Positions 1 through 9,232 are shown, counted from the stretch's first letter. The stretch is 64,000 nt of DNA from Mycolicibacterium aubagnense (GCF_010730955.1 NZ_AP022577.1:4898001-4962000), one strand, 5' to 3'. The notes: a model not told the origin generated them from the sequence alone. Numbers and translations are program-made.

Positions 1-261
1 GGGCAACACGAGGGTGGCGACCCGGGCGTGACGCACCACGGCGGCAACGGCCTCGATCCATTCGATGTCGGTGTGGGCGCCGAAGCCGTAGATGCAGCTG
101 GAGCCGGAAAGGCCGTCGCCATGGGCGATCTCGATGGAATCGACGCCGGCTTCATCGAGGGCGCGGGCGATGACGGCGGCCTGCGGGGCGGTGTACTGGT
201 GGCGTACTGCGTGCATGCCGTCGCGCAGGGTGACGTCGCTGATGTACAGGTCGTGACTCAT
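1..261 (-). CDS. 4-hydroxy-2-oxovalerate aldolase, N-terminal part (runs off the window)
   Basis: Cleaves 4-hydroxy-2-oxovalerate to pyruvate and acetaldehyde, the last step of meta-cleavage pathways, normally in a channelling complex with acetaldehyde dehydrogenase. Only residues 1-87 are present. The family signature [12 protein letters not shown] is visible at residues 11-22; by analogy with BphI/DmpG it supplies the catalytic Arg (R13), a metal-binding Asp (D14) and the base His (H17). The ATG at 261-259 overlaps the TGA of the upstream dehydrogenase (ATGA), so the two are translationally coupled. The catalytic C-terminal part lies outside the window. The family is clear; whether it is MhpE- or HsaF-like cannot be told from this piece. 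Confidence 0.9.
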   Translation of the reverse strand, partial: MSHDLYISDVTLRDGMHAVRHQYTAPQAAVIARALDEAGVDSIEIAHGDGLSGSSCIYGFGAHTDIEWIEAVAAVVRHARVATLVLP

Positions 262-1004
262 GTTGTGGCTCCCGCGGTTTCACGCGTGCGATGGGCGATG
301 GTTTCGGCGGCGGCCTTCGCGGCCGAGGTCATGATGTCGAGGTTGCCGGCGTAAGGGGGCAGGTAGTGGGCGGCGCCGGTGACTTCGAGCAAGGCGGTCA
401 CGCGGGTGCCGGCGAACTTGCCGGTTTCGGGGATGTACAGCGGGTTTTCGCTGGTGAATGTCTCGAACTGGACGCGCTGGAACTCATCGATATTGGCCCG
501 GGTACCGGGCCCCGCCGATTTCGCAGAGACGGAGGAGACGATCTCGGCGTACGACACGATGCCGCATTCCGAGACCGCGGCGACGATCGGCACGGTGGCC
601 TGCCCGCCGCAGGTGACCATGTTCAGGTTCTGCGCGTGGAGGTGCTCGTCGAGGTTGACGACCGGGACGCAGTAGGGGCCGAGCGCCGCGGGGGTGAGGT
701 CGAGCATGCGCACGCCCGTCGGCTGCAGGCGTGTCCAGTTGGCGCGGTGGGCCCCGGCGGAGGTCGCGTCGAAGACGAGCTTGATATCGCTGAAGTTTGG
801 CATCTTCAGGAGGCCGTCGACCCCCTCCGCAGTGGTGGGCACCCCCATGCGTGCGGCCCGGGCCAGGCCGTCGGAATCGGGGTCGATCCCGACCATGGCC
901 GCGAGTCGCAGCGGGCCGTCGCTGCGCAGGATCTTGATCATCAGGTCGGTGCCGATGTTGCCGGACCCGATGATGGCAACTGGCCAGGTTGGGTTGTGCT
1001 GCAT
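258..1004 (-). CDS. Acetaldehyde dehydrogenase (acetylating), internally deleted
   Basis: The family converts acetaldehyde, NAD+ and CoA to acetyl-CoA, receiving acetaldehyde through a tunnel from the aldolase encoded next. The NAD-binding GSGNIGTD motif (13-20), the thioester Cys132 in MVTCGGQA and the C-terminal [12 protein letters not shown] segment are intact. The protein has 248 residues where MhpF/HsaG have about 303-316. The sequence jumps from [13 protein letters not shown] (163-175) straight to QRVQFE, so roughly 65-70 residues are missing in frame, including the family's conserved NPAEPP and MRDT region and the YVPGYRL segment. That part carries an Asp implicated in catalysis and dimer contacts, so activity is doubtful. 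Start ATG at 1004; gene order hydratase-dehydrogenase-aldolase is the usual one. Confidence 0.88.
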   Translation of the reverse strand: MQHNPTWPVAIIGSGNIGTDLMIKILRSDGPLRLAAMVGIDPDSDGLARAARMGVPTTAEGVDGLLKMPNFSDIKLVFDATSAGAHRANWTRLQPTGVRMLDLTPAALGPYCVPVVNLDEHLHAQNLNMVTCGGQATVPIVAAVSECGIVSYAEIVSSVSAKSAGPGTRANIDEFQRVQFETFTSENPLYIPETGKFAGTRVTALLEVTGAAHYLPPYAGNLDIMTSAAKAAAETIAHRTRETAGATT

Positions 1005-1019
1005 AGATTTTCCGGTTCT

Positions 1020-1808
1020 CTAGTCGAGATGTAAGGACACGGTGCCGAGGCCCGTGATGGTGGCATCGGCCCGGTCACCGCGGTGGACAAATGCTGCGGA
1101 GGTGAACGAACCCGACATGACGAACTGGCCAGGGGTGATTTCGATGTCATAAGGCGCCAGTGCGTTGGCCAGCCACGCCACGGCAACGGCCGGATCGCCG
1201 AGCACCGCCGATCCGAGTCCGGTGTCGATCTCGATGTCGTTGAGCCGCAACGATGCCCGGGCATTCGGCAGATCGAGCGCGGCGGAGAAGGGTACCCATT
1301 CGCCGAGCACCACCGCGCCCGAACTGGCGTTGTCGGCGACGGTGTCGGGCAGGGCGATCTGCCAATCGGCGACGCGGCTGTCGACGATCTCCAGCGCCAC
1401 CGCCACCGCTTGAGTGGCCGCACGTACGTCGTCGGCCGTGACAGTGGGCCCGCGCAGCGCTGTGTGCAACAGGAAGGCGATCTCGGGCTCGACGCGTGGT
1501 GCACAGAACCGGTCAGCCGACACCGCGCCACCATCAGGAAACACCATGTCATCGAGGATGTAGCCGAAGTCGGGTTCGTCGACACCGAGCAGGGCCTGCA
1601 TCGGTTCGGAGGTCAGGCCGATCTTGTGCCCGACCACGGCGTGCCCGAGGTGCAGCCGCCTGTCGAGGTTGATCTTCTGGATGGCATAGGCGTCGTCGAC
1701 GCTCAGCGCGGGGTAGCGCGCGGTCAGCGGCGCGATCGGGACCCGGTTGAGGTGAGCGGCGTGGATCAGATCGGCGGCGGCGTGCAGCTCTCCAGTGGTG
1801 AGCGACAT
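1020..1808 (-). CDS. 2-oxopent-4-enoate hydratase (MhpD-like)
   Basis: Adds water to 2-hydroxypenta-2,4-dienoate to give 4-hydroxy-2-oxovalerate, the substrate of the downstream aldolase. The 262-residue protein belongs to the fumarylacetoacetate hydrolase/hydratase fold: HKIGLTS near residues 61-67 and the metal-binding RVEPEIAF at 105-112 (E107, E109) match the family. The start chosen is the ATG at 1808, which overlaps the TGA of the TetR gene by ATGA; longer in-frame extensions run through the TetR gene and are not plausible. It is the second gene of the leftward TetR-hydratase-dehydrogenase-aldolase operon. Confidence 0.9.
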   Translation of the reverse strand: MSLTTGELHAAADLIHAAHLNRVPIAPLTARYPALSVDDAYAIQKINLDRRLHLGHAVVGHKIGLTSEPMQALLGVDEPDFGYILDDMVFPDGGAVSADRFCAPRVEPEIAFLLHTALRGPTVTADDVRAATQAVAVALEIVDSRVADWQIALPDTVADNASSGAVVLGEWVPFSAALDLPNARASLRLNDIEIDTGLGSAVLGDPAVAVAWLANALAPYDIEITPGQFVMSGSFTSAAFVHRGDRADATITGLGTVSLHLD

Positions 1809-2434
1809 CAGATTGCAGTCTCGGCGAGCATCCGCTGTGCCGTGTCGTACATGGCGTTGGCGTGCATTTCGAACAGTTCGAGCAGGTCCACCGAGTCGCC
1901 GCCCAGTTCCTTGGCGATGAACAGGCCGTCGGCGCCCGCAATTGAGTAGTTCACCAACAGTCGCACTTGGGCGTCCGTGAGTCCCGGTGCCAGCTCGCTG
2001 AGCGCTTCCGTGAGCGACTCGGAGGCCTGCGTCCGCGCCTGGAGGAACCGCGCACGGGCGCTCGGTTCCACGGGCCGGCGCTCCAGCGCCAGCATGAGTC
2101 CGAGGCGCAGGAAGTCGGGATTGTCGAGTAGGCCTTTCGCGAGCTGCGTGGCCAGGCCGATGACGCGTTCCCGCGGCTCGCCGTCGGAGGGGAGCTTCCA
2201 CACCTTCAGCCAGGTCTCGAAGCTGCGGTCGATGACCGCGGCCAGCAGGTCGTCCTTGTCCTTGAAGTGCCAGTAGATGGAGCTGGCGGGGAGTCCGCAC
2301 TTCTTGCTGACCAGTCCGATGCTGGTGCCCTCGTAACCACGTTCAGAGGCAATCTCGTTGGCGGCGTCCAGGATTCGCTCGCGCGACTGTTCGCCGTCGG
2401 CGCGCCTGCGGCGGGCCTTGGGTGCTTCGGTCAT
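1808..2434 (-). CDS. TetR-family regulator of the meta-cleavage operon
   Basis: 208-residue one-component repressor. The N-terminal helix-turn-helix (about residues 17-63: SRERILDAANEIASERGYEG through SIYWHFKDKDDLL) is typical of TetR; the C-terminal ligand domain is divergent. It is the first gene of the leftward catabolic arm and diverges from the hydroxylase gene across a 76-bp gap holding two palindromes. It therefore probably represses both arms and its own synthesis, and is relieved by a pathway intermediate. The ligand is not readable from sequence. Confidence 0.88.
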   Translation of the reverse strand: MTEAPKARRRRADGEQSRERILDAANEIASERGYEGTSIGLVSKKCGLPASSIYWHFKDKDDLLAAVIDRSFETWLKVWKLPSDGEPRERVIGLATQLAKGLLDNPDFLRLGLMLALERRPVEPSARARFLQARTQASESLTEALSELAPGLTDAQVRLLVNYSIAGADGLFIAKELGGDSVDLLELFEMHANAMYDTAQRMLAETAI

Positions 2435-2455
2435 TTTCGCTCCCGACTCTTGACG

Positions 2456-2493
2456 CTGTAGCGATCACTACAGTACCGTAGCGATCACTACAG
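2456..2493. promoter_or_regulatory. Two tandem TetR operators in the divergent promoter
   Basis: Two copies of an 18-bp near-palindrome lie at 2456-2473 (CTGTAGCGATCACTACAG) and 2476-2493 (same with CCGTAG at the left). Their centres are 20 bp apart, about two helical turns. Each copy has a single mismatched pair in the arms, plus one more in the second copy. They fill the gap between the TetR start (2434) and the hydroxylase RBS (GGAGG, 2501-2505). The arrangement fits two repressor dimers on one DNA face. Confidence 0.75.
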
Positions 2494-2510
2494 AACAAGC
2501 GGAGGCCGCA

Positions 2511-4025
2511 ATGAGCAGTACAGACACCTACGACGTCGCCGTCATCGGGTATGGCCCCACCGGTGCCACCGCGGCCAATCTGCTGGGGCAGATGGGCCTG
2601 AAGGTCCTGGTGGTCGAGCGCGACCCGGATATCTACAGTCGGGCGCGGGCGATCTCGACCGACGAGGAAGTGCTGCGCATATGGCAGTCGGTCGGTTTGG
2701 CCGACCGACTCCAGCGCGACATGCTGCCCGACCGTCCGGTCGCATTCGTCGATGCCGACGGGCGGCCGTTCATCGAAACGGTGATCCACGGACGCGGGTG
2801 TGGGCATCCATCGCAGCAGTTTCTGTACCAACCGGCTGTCGACTCGGTGCTCCGCGAAGGGGTCGCCCGCTTCGGCAACGTCGAGGTGCTGCTGGAACAT
2901 GAGTGCCTGCGGGTGGCCAACCGGGCCGACGACGCGGAACTGCTGCTGGCCGATCTGCGTACCGACATGTTCAAGCGCGTGACGGCCCGCTACGTCATCG
3001 CCTCGGACGGTGGATCGTCGGCGACGCGCGGGGTGCTCGGTATCGGATACAGCGGGCGCACCTACGGCGAACGCTGGGTCGTCATCGACACCAAGGTGAT
3101 CAAAGAGTGGGATGCGCACGACCGCTTGCGTTTTCACTGCACCCCGACGCGTCCGACCGTGGACTGTCCGACCCCGCTGGGACATCACCGGTGGGAATAC
3201 CCCGCGAGGGGCAGGGAGGACGAGAAGGACCTCGTCAGTGACGAAGCAGTGTGGAAGGTGTTGCGAGAGCAGGGCGTCACGCCCGATCACGTCCAGATCC
3301 TGCGCGCTGTCGTCTACAGCCATCACGTGCGAGTAGCGGACCGCTGGCGCGTCGGACGGGTTTTCCTGGCCGGTGATGCCGCGCATGCGATGCCGCCGTG
3401 GATCGGCCAGGGCATGTCCGCGGGTGTGCGCGATGCGGCCAACCTGTGCTGGAAGCTGGCCGCGGTGTTGCGAGGTCAGGCGCCGGACGCACTGCTGGAT
3501 TCTTATGAGGCAGAGCGCAAGCCGCACGTCACCGAGGTCACGCGGCGCGCGGTCCTCGTCGGGCGGGTGATCACCGAACGGCGGCCCTGGCTGGCTGCCA
3601 TTCGCAATCATGTGGTGCGCGCGGTGACCAGGATTCCCGGCGCCAACGCCGCCGGGCAGAAGTTCTGGTGGATTCCCGATGCTCGGTACGCCGACGGCTT
3701 CTTCGCCGCGGCGCATCCCGCGGTGGGCTGGCAGATCCCGCAGCCGACCGTGGGCGGCGTGCCCCTCGACGATCTGCTCGGCGGCGACTGGACGCTGCTG
3801 CACACCGGCGCCGCTCCGCTCGGAGCAGCAGCCTGGGCTGAGGCGGGCGTATCGAGCCTGCGCGTCAGTGAACCCAGTCTCGTGCGGTGGCTGTACGACC
3901 GCAAGGCCGACGCCGTCGTGCTGCGCCCCGACGGATTCGTCTACGCCGCAACCTCATCCGGACAACCGATACCGGCGCCGCCGGCAGGACTGAACCTCCG
4001 TACCCTGACAGGAGCACCCGCATGA
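2511..4025 (+). CDS. FAD-dependent aromatic monooxygenase (MhpA-like)
   Basis: Class A flavoprotein hydroxylase (504 aa) that would ortho-hydroxylate a phenolic acid to a catechol using NAD(P)H and O2. Visible motifs are the FAD Rossmann GYGPTGATAANLLG at 13-26, the YVIASDGGSSATR DG-type motif and the GDAAHAMPPWIGQGM motif near 286-300, followed by RDAANLCWKLA. This pattern matches 3-(3-hydroxyphenyl)propionate hydroxylases. An RBS (GGAGG) lies six bases before the ATG. It is the first gene of the rightward arm; its TGA overlaps the next ATG. The true substrate could be another phenylpropanoid or phenol. Confidence 0.9.
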   Translation: MSSTDTYDVAVIGYGPTGATAANLLGQMGLKVLVVERDPDIYSRARAISTDEEVLRIWQSVGLADRLQRDMLPDRPVAFVDADGRPFIETVIHGRGCGHPSQQFLYQPAVDSVLREGVARFGNVEVLLEHECLRVANRADDAELLLADLRTDMFKRVTARYVIASDGGSSATRGVLGIGYSGRTYGERWVVIDTKVIKEWDAHDRLRFHCTPTRPTVDCPTPLGHHRWEYPARGREDEKDLVSDEAVWKVLREQGVTPDHVQILRAVVYSHHVRVADRWRVGRVFLAGDAAHAMPPWIGQGMSAGVRDAANLCWKLAAVLRGQAPDALLDSYEAERKPHVTEVTRRAVLVGRVITERRPWLAAIRNHVVRAVTRIPGANAAGQKFWWIPDARYADGFFAAAHPAVGWQIPQPTVGGVPLDDLLGGDWTLLHTGAAPLGAAAWAEAGVSSLRVSEPSLVRWLYDRKADAVVLRPDGFVYAATSSGQPIPAPPAGLNLRTLTGAPA

Positions 4026-4891
4026 CAAACACCCTCACCGAACACACCGTCACCGTCGGCGGCCGGAAAATCTTCGTCGCCGAAGCCGGTTCCGGCCCAG
4101 CGGTGGTGCTGTTGCACGGCGGCGGCCCAGGCGCCTCCGGCGTCACCAACTACTCCCGCAACATCGATGCGCTCGCGCAGCGCTACCGCGTCCTCGTCCC
4201 CGACATGCCCGGCTACGGACGCTCGTCGAAAGGCATCGACAAATCCGATCCCTTCGGCTGCCTGGCTGACGCGATGCGCGGCTTGCTCGACGAATTGAGC
4301 ATCAGCACAGCACATCTGATCGGTAACTCGTATGGCGGCGCGGCCGCACTGCGCTTGGCTCTGGACACCCCCGGCCGGGTCGGCAAGCTGGTGCTGATGG
4401 GCCCCGGCGGTATCGGAACCACCCGCGGCCTGCCGACCGCCGGCCTGAACAGCCTGCTGGGCTACTACACCGGCACTGGTCCCAGCCGCGAGAAGCTGGC
4501 CGCGTTCATCCGCAACTACCTGGTCTACGAAGGCGATTCGGTGCCCGACGAGCTGATCGACCTTCGGTACGCGGCATCGATCGACCCGGAAGTAGTGGCC
4601 GATCCGCCGCTGAGCCGGCCGTCGGGGCCGTTCGCGCTGCGGACGCTGTGGCGTATGGACCTCACGCGCGACTCGCGGCTGGCAGCACTGCAGACCCCGA
4701 CCCTGATCTTGTGGGGCCGCGACGACAAGGTGAACCGGCCCTCGGGCGGACCCATGCTGCAGAACATCATGCCCAACGCCGAACTGGTGATGACCAGCCG
4801 CACCGGGCACTGGATGCAGTGGGAACGTGCCGACCTGTTCAACCAATTCGTCGGCGAATTCCTTTCGGACAGTACGGTATTCCGGCCATGA
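4022..4891 (+). CDS. Meta-cleavage product hydrolase (alpha/beta fold, MhpC/HsaD-like)
   Basis: Hydrolyses the C-C bond of the ring-fission product to 2-hydroxypentadienoate plus an acid. The 289-residue protein has the oxyanion-hole HGGGPGAS (32-39), the nucleophile elbow GNSYGG with Ser103, the acid in WGRDD (Asp234/235) and His263 in TGHW, a complete triad. It starts with ATG overlapping the hydroxylase stop (ATGA) and ends overlapping the dioxygenase ATG, so the three are tightly coupled. Confidence 0.92.
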   Translation: MTNTLTEHTVTVGGRKIFVAEAGSGPAVVLLHGGGPGASGVTNYSRNIDALAQRYRVLVPDMPGYGRSSKGIDKSDPFGCLADAMRGLLDELSISTAHLIGNSYGGAAALRLALDTPGRVGKLVLMGPGGIGTTRGLPTAGLNSLLGYYTGTGPSREKLAAFIRNYLVYEGDSVPDELIDLRYAASIDPEVVADPPLSRPSGPFALRTLWRMDLTRDSRLAALQTPTLILWGRDDKVNRPSGGPMLQNIMPNAELVMTSRTGHWMQWERADLFNQFVGEFLSDSTVFRP

Positions 4892-5871
4892 GCGTCTTCG
4901 GTCAGGTATCGCTCGGCTACCTGGTGGTGGAGACGGAGCGGTTCGCCGACTGGCGGCGGTTCGGCCGCGATGCCATCGGCATGCACCTCGATGACCTCGA
5001 TACCGATGCGCTCCGGTTCCGGCTCGACGAACAACAGTGCCGGTTCCTACTGCAGCGCGGCCCTGCCGAGGATGTCACCACGCTGGGCTGGCAGGTCGAC
5101 GATCACGGGACCTTCGACGAGATCCTCGGCCGCGTGCACCGGTGCGGCGTACCCGTCACCGTCGGCACCGACGAGGAAGCCGCGCTGCGTGGCGTCGAAC
5201 GACTGGTGCGGATTCCCGGCCCCAACGGGTTGGCGCAGGAGCTGTACACCCGGGCGCACGTTGACGGCCACCTGTCCGTCGCCGGAAAGGGCTTCGTCAC
5301 CGGAGAATTCGGGCTGGGCCACGTCGCCGTCACGAGCACCAGGCCGCACCAGGTGCGCGGCTACTACAACGCGTTGCTCGACGCGCGGCTCAGCGACTTC
5401 ATCGACGAGACGATGAGCGGCGTGAAGGTCAAGATTCGGTTCCTGCGCGTCAATCGGCGGCACCACTCGGTGGCCATCGCCGCGGTGAACCGATTGCCGA
5501 TCAACCCGATTCGCACCCGCGTGCAGCACCTCAACATTCAGGTCGCCGAGCTGGACGATCTGACGGACAGCTATCAACGCGTGCGGGCGCTGGGGTTCGA
5601 CATGGCTCTGGGTATCGGTCAGCACACCAACGACCGTGAGCTGTCGTTCTATGCCGTTACGCCATCGGGTTTCGAATGGGAGTTGGGCTGGAATCCGCTG
5701 GTCGTCGACGAAACGACCTGGCGGCCGACGACGCACCAAGGGATCAGCATCTGGGGCCACGAGATGCAGCGCAGCGCCGACAAGCTAGAGCAGTTCACGA
5801 CCGCGGCCCGGTCATTGCTGCACCGTGAAGACACGGTCCCCGCGCTGGCGGGCGCCGGCATCCGCGACTGA
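4888..5871 (+). CDS. Type I extradiol (catechol 2,3-type) dioxygenase
   Basis: Fe(II) enzyme that opens the catechol ring next to a hydroxyl. The 327-residue, two-domain vicinal-oxygen-chelate layout is that of BphC/HsaC. Predicted iron ligands are His145 (LGHVAV), His214 (QHLNIQ) and Glu265 (FEWELG); the RRHH around 190-193 matches the active-site His of the family. The E. coli MhpB role is thus filled here by an unrelated (type I) dioxygenase family. The ATG overlaps the hydrolase stop; the next gene follows after 18 bases. Confidence 0.92.
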   Translation: MSVFGQVSLGYLVVETERFADWRRFGRDAIGMHLDDLDTDALRFRLDEQQCRFLLQRGPAEDVTTLGWQVDDHGTFDEILGRVHRCGVPVTVGTDEEAALRGVERLVRIPGPNGLAQELYTRAHVDGHLSVAGKGFVTGEFGLGHVAVTSTRPHQVRGYYNALLDARLSDFIDETMSGVKVKIRFLRVNRRHHSVAIAAVNRLPINPIRTRVQHLNIQVAELDDLTDSYQRVRALGFDMALGIGQHTNDRELSFYAVTPSGFEWELGWNPLVVDETTWRPTTHQGISIWGHEMQRSADKLEQFTTAARSLLHREDTVPALAGAGIRD

Positions 5872-5889
5872 CCTACCGGAGGACGCATC

Positions 5890-6918
5890 ATGATCCGCAT
5901 CGACACGCACCACCACATGATCCCGCCGGACTACCGAAAGGTGCTGGACCGTGCCGGGATCGGTGACGCGGGCGGCAGGGCGATGCCGGGCTGGTCTGCG
6001 GAGGCGTCACTGGACGCGATGGTTCGCCTCGGTGTCGCTACCGCGATCCTGTCGGTATCCGCGCCCGGAACGACGATGCTTCCGGCCGCGGCGGACGCCG
6101 CCGCACTGGCCCGCGACCTGAACGACTACAGCGCAGGACTGGTTGCCGCGAGGCCGGATCGGTTCGGGTTCTTCGCCACGTTGCCGATGCCGCATCTGGA
6201 CGAGGCGGTCGCCGAGGCGGTGCGCGCACTCGACGAACTGAGTGCGGACGGGGTGTTTCTGTTGGCCAACAGTGCGGGGACCTACGTTGGCGCGCCCGGC
6301 CAGGACGCCTTGTTCGCGGAGCTCGACGCGCGGTCGGCGGTGGTGTTCATTCACCCGGCCGAGCTGCCGGGGCCCGCGGTCGACGGCGTGTTGCCGTTCG
6401 CTGCCGACTTCCTGCTGGACACCACTCGGGCCGCGTACCTGTTGGTGCGCAACGGCATTCGACGGCGCTATCCGAACATCCGGTTCATCCTGAGCCATGC
6501 CGGCGGTTTCGTGCCATACGCGTCACACCGGATGGCTCTGGCCATCACCAGTGACGTCGGCGGCAGTCCGGCCGATCATCTCGACGACTTCGCGAGCTTC
6601 TACTTCGACACCGCGTTGTCGTCGAGTGCGGCCGCGCTGCCGTCACTGCTGGCTTTCGCCAAACCGGGCCACGTGACGTTCGGTTCGGACTTCCCGTTCG
6701 CGCCGGTCGAGGCCGGCCAACTGTTCGCGGCCGGGTTGGAGACGTACGGGGGATTGGATGCGGCGGGGCGGCAGGCGATCGACCGCACCAACGCACTGGC
6801 GCTCTTCCCGCGCCTCGGTACTGCGGCGCCACCGGCAGTGCCGTCGCTGGTCGAGCAGGTTCGCCACACCGCCAGCAGGACGGTCATGCGGGGCGTGGCG
6901 CGGCTGCTGACGCAGTAG
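5890..6918 (+). CDS. Amidohydrolase-2 family protein (decarboxylase/hydrolase-like)
   Basis: 342-residue TIM-barrel metal enzyme related to 2-amino-3-carboxymuconate-6-semialdehyde decarboxylase and gamma-resorcylate decarboxylase. It shows the N-terminal metal motif DTHHHMIPP (5-13), FILSHAGGF and the C-terminal FGSDFPFAP Asp motif. A GGAGG RBS precedes the ATG. As the last gene of the rightward arm it may decarboxylate an aromatic acid feeding the pathway or process a ring-fission side product; which one is not decided by the sequence. Confidence 0.8.
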   Translation: MIRIDTHHHMIPPDYRKVLDRAGIGDAGGRAMPGWSAEASLDAMVRLGVATAILSVSAPGTTMLPAAADAAALARDLNDYSAGLVAARPDRFGFFATLPMPHLDEAVAEAVRALDELSADGVFLLANSAGTYVGAPGQDALFAELDARSAVVFIHPAELPGPAVDGVLPFAADFLLDTTRAAYLLVRNGIRRRYPNIRFILSHAGGFVPYASHRMALAITSDVGGSPADHLDDFASFYFDTALSSSAAALPSLLAFAKPGHVTFGSDFPFAPVEAGQLFAAGLETYGGLDAAGRQAIDRTNALALFPRLGTAAPPAVPSLVEQVRHTASRTVMRGVARLLTQ

Positions 6919-7221
6919 GGGTATGGCTGGAGGTCAGCCGGCCCAGGGCGGGGGACTTTCACCAAGGTCTTCTCCGTGATCGTCAGTCAAATGTCAGGGC
7001 GGGTGGACCTGGGTGTAGGCACACTTTGGCCGGGAGTTGTCACCATGCGCTGACGATGTCAACGCATGATGACGGATCCAAATCGCAAGTGCTGCAGGAG
7101 CGCCCGACACGCCGCCTGAGGACACGCCGGTTGATACGCATCGCGGTCGCCAGTGCCGAGATGATCCTCAACTTCGGATCTCAGCACAGGCAGCAGCCAG
7201 CTGCCCCGGTCGTACTGGACC
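6919..7221. other. Convergent intergenic gap, no gene seen
   Basis: 303 bp lie between the amidohydrolase (rightward) and the acyl-CoA dehydrogenase (leftward). I see no convincing ORF, hairpin terminator or repeat here. Confidence 0.5.
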
Positions 7222-8523
7222 CTAGAGATTACCCACTTCCAATTCCAGGTACTCGGCGTATTTCGCCTGTGCGGCTTCGCGTTTGCCCGGCAGCCATTCG
7301 GTGGGCCACAGCTCGTCGGTGCCGGTGTAGTCGCGCAGCACCTGCTTGGCCACGGTGACCTTGTGGACCTCGGTCGGGCCGTCGGCAAGCCCCATCACCG
7401 CGGCGCCGGCGACCATGCCCAGGAACGGCACCTCGTTGGTGACGCCGAGCGCGCCGTGTACTTGCATTGCGCGCCAAGCGATGTCGTGTAGCACCGTGGG
7501 CATGACGACCTTGACGCCGGCGATGTCCTTGCGGACCAACTTGTAGTCGTTGTACTTGTCGATCTTCCACGCGGTATGTAACACGAACAGCCGGAACTGC
7601 TGCAGCTGCGCCCACGAGTCGGCGATGTAGCCCTGCACCGCCTGCTTGTCGGCGAGCAGGCTGCCGGCGGTATGCCGGGACAGCGCCCGCTCGCACATCA
7701 TGTCCAACGCCCTCTGCGCCAGCCCGATGGTGCGCATCGCGTGGTGGATCCGGCCCCCGCCGAGGCGCGTCTGCGCAATCACAAACGCCTGGCCCTCACC
7801 GCCGAGCACGGCCGAATTCGGCACGCGCACATTGTCGTAATGAATCAGGGCGTGCGAACCGTGGCCGTCGGATTCGCCGTAGATCGCCGAGTTGCGGATG
7901 ATGTCGACGCCCGGCGTGTTGGTCGGGACGAGGAACATCGACATCCCTTGGTACGGGCTGACATCGGGGTTGGTCACCACCATGACGATCAGGAACGTCG
8001 AGGTCGAGGCGTTGGACGAGAAGAACTTGTAGCCGTTGATCACCCAGTCGTCGCCGTCGCGCACGGCGGACGTCGTGAACTGCGTCGGGTCGGCACCGCC
8101 CTGCGGCTCGGTCATCGAGTAACAGGAGAAGACCTCACCTTCGAGCAGTGGCCGCAGGTACTGGTCCTTCTGTTCCGGGGTGCCGTAGTGGGCGATGATC
8201 TCGGCATTGCCGGTGTCGGGAGCCTGACAACCGAAGATGATCGGTGCCCACTGCGACCGGCCCAGGATCTCGTTGAGCAGCGCCAATTTCAGCTGCCCGT
8301 AGCCCTGCCCGCCGAGTTCGGGGCCAAGGTGCGTGGCCCACAATCCTTTTCGGCGCACCTGCTCCTTGAGGGGGTCGACGACCCGCCGCCGGGTCTCGTC
8401 GAGTGCGGTGTACTGCAGGTGCGGCCAGATGAGGTCGAGCGGCTCGATTTCCTCGCGTACGAAGGCGTCGGCCCAGTCGAGGAGCTCCTGGAACTCCGGA
8501 TCGGTTTCGAAATCCCAGGCCAT
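7222..8523 (-). CDS. Acyl-CoA dehydrogenase (ACAD10/11-like)
   Basis: 433-residue flavoprotein that would introduce a trans-2 double bond into an acyl-CoA. Family features include CYSMTEPQGGADPTQF (FAD/substrate loop), GRIHHAMRTIGLAQRALDM and the C-terminal MQVHGALGVTNEVPF segment followed by LADGPTEVHKVTVAKQVL. It starts with ATG at 8523. It is a single gene with no evident partner; it might serve side-chain or fatty-acid oxidation. Its relation to the neighbouring aromatic pathway is unproven. Confidence 0.9.
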   Translation of the reverse strand: MAWDFETDPEFQELLDWADAFVREEIEPLDLIWPHLQYTALDETRRRVVDPLKEQVRRKGLWATHLGPELGGQGYGQLKLALLNEILGRSQWAPIIFGCQAPDTGNAEIIAHYGTPEQKDQYLRPLLEGEVFSCYSMTEPQGGADPTQFTTSAVRDGDDWVINGYKFFSSNASTSTFLIVMVVTNPDVSPYQGMSMFLVPTNTPGVDIIRNSAIYGESDGHGSHALIHYDNVRVPNSAVLGGEGQAFVIAQTRLGGGRIHHAMRTIGLAQRALDMMCERALSRHTAGSLLADKQAVQGYIADSWAQLQQFRLFVLHTAWKIDKYNDYKLVRKDIAGVKVVMPTVLHDIAWRAMQVHGALGVTNEVPFLGMVAGAAVMGLADGPTEVHKVTVAKQVLRDYTGTDELWPTEWLPGKREAAQAKYAEYLELEVGNL

Positions 8524-8614
8524 TCGGACTCCTTCAGTTCGGTCCCACCGCGACAGGACACACCCGTCTGTCGTTTGTAACGCACCAGCGACGGTTTGGG
8601 AATGACTAGCGGGG

Positions 8615-9232
8615 CTAAGCGACTGCCAACGAGTAGGTGTTCCCGAGGTTGTCCTGCGTGACGTGGGCGTCCTCGGTGGTGGTGTCGATGCGCAGCGGAC
8701 TGGTGAGGGTCGATGTCCGGTAGCTCCACCCGTCGGGCAGCTGGAGTCGATCGGCGAGCTGCGGCAGGTCCGCCAACGACAGCGTCGGGTCGACGGCCTG
8801 GCTCCACGACTGCATGACCCAGCGCTGTCCCTGTGGGTCGAGTAATTCGAAGACCGGCCGCCCGGCGCCGAACACGAAGACCGTGCGGCGGCTGACCTTG
8901 TTCACGCTGTAGGGCGCCGGGTTCATCGACGACAGTTCCACCGTCGCCTGTTGCAGCATCTCGATGCCGCCGAACATCCTTTTCTCACCGACGTCCGTTC
9001 GGGTTTTGACGATCTCACTCATCAACCAGTAGCGGGGGCCGTTGAGCAAGGCCGCCGCGACGCCGTTCTCACTGGCGAGGGCCTGTGGGTTGAGCGCGGA
9101 CCAGGCATCCTGCGGGCAGTCGTTCAGCGGGAAGGTGTTGAACACCGCGACCTGCGGTCCCGCCGGTGTCGGGGAGACCAGCAGCACTTCGCCGTAGCGC
9201 TTACCGAACGTATCGGCCGGAGAATTTTCCAT
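8615..9232 (-). CDS. Conserved hypothetical protein, divergent from mmpL
   Basis: I do not recognise the family. From the ATG at 9232 the protein has 205 residues; an upstream ATG at 9283 would add 17 residues lacking conserved character. It has no signal peptide or membrane segment. The middle is rich in beta-type sequence (RRTVFVFGAGRPVFELLDP, RWVMQSWSQAV) and it ends in a TLTSPLRIDTTTEDAHVTQD stretch, suggesting a small soluble sensor or binding fold. It diverges from the mmpL gene, so the two may share control. Confidence 0.6.
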   Translation of the reverse strand: MENSPADTFGKRYGEVLLVSPTPAGPQVAVFNTFPLNDCPQDAWSALNPQALASENGVAAALLNGPRYWLMSEIVKTRTDVGEKRMFGGIEMLQQATVELSSMNPAPYSVNKVSRRTVFVFGAGRPVFELLDPQGQRWVMQSWSQAVDPTLSLADLPQLADRLQLPDGWSYRTSTLTSPLRIDTTTEDAHVTQDNLGNTYSLAVA

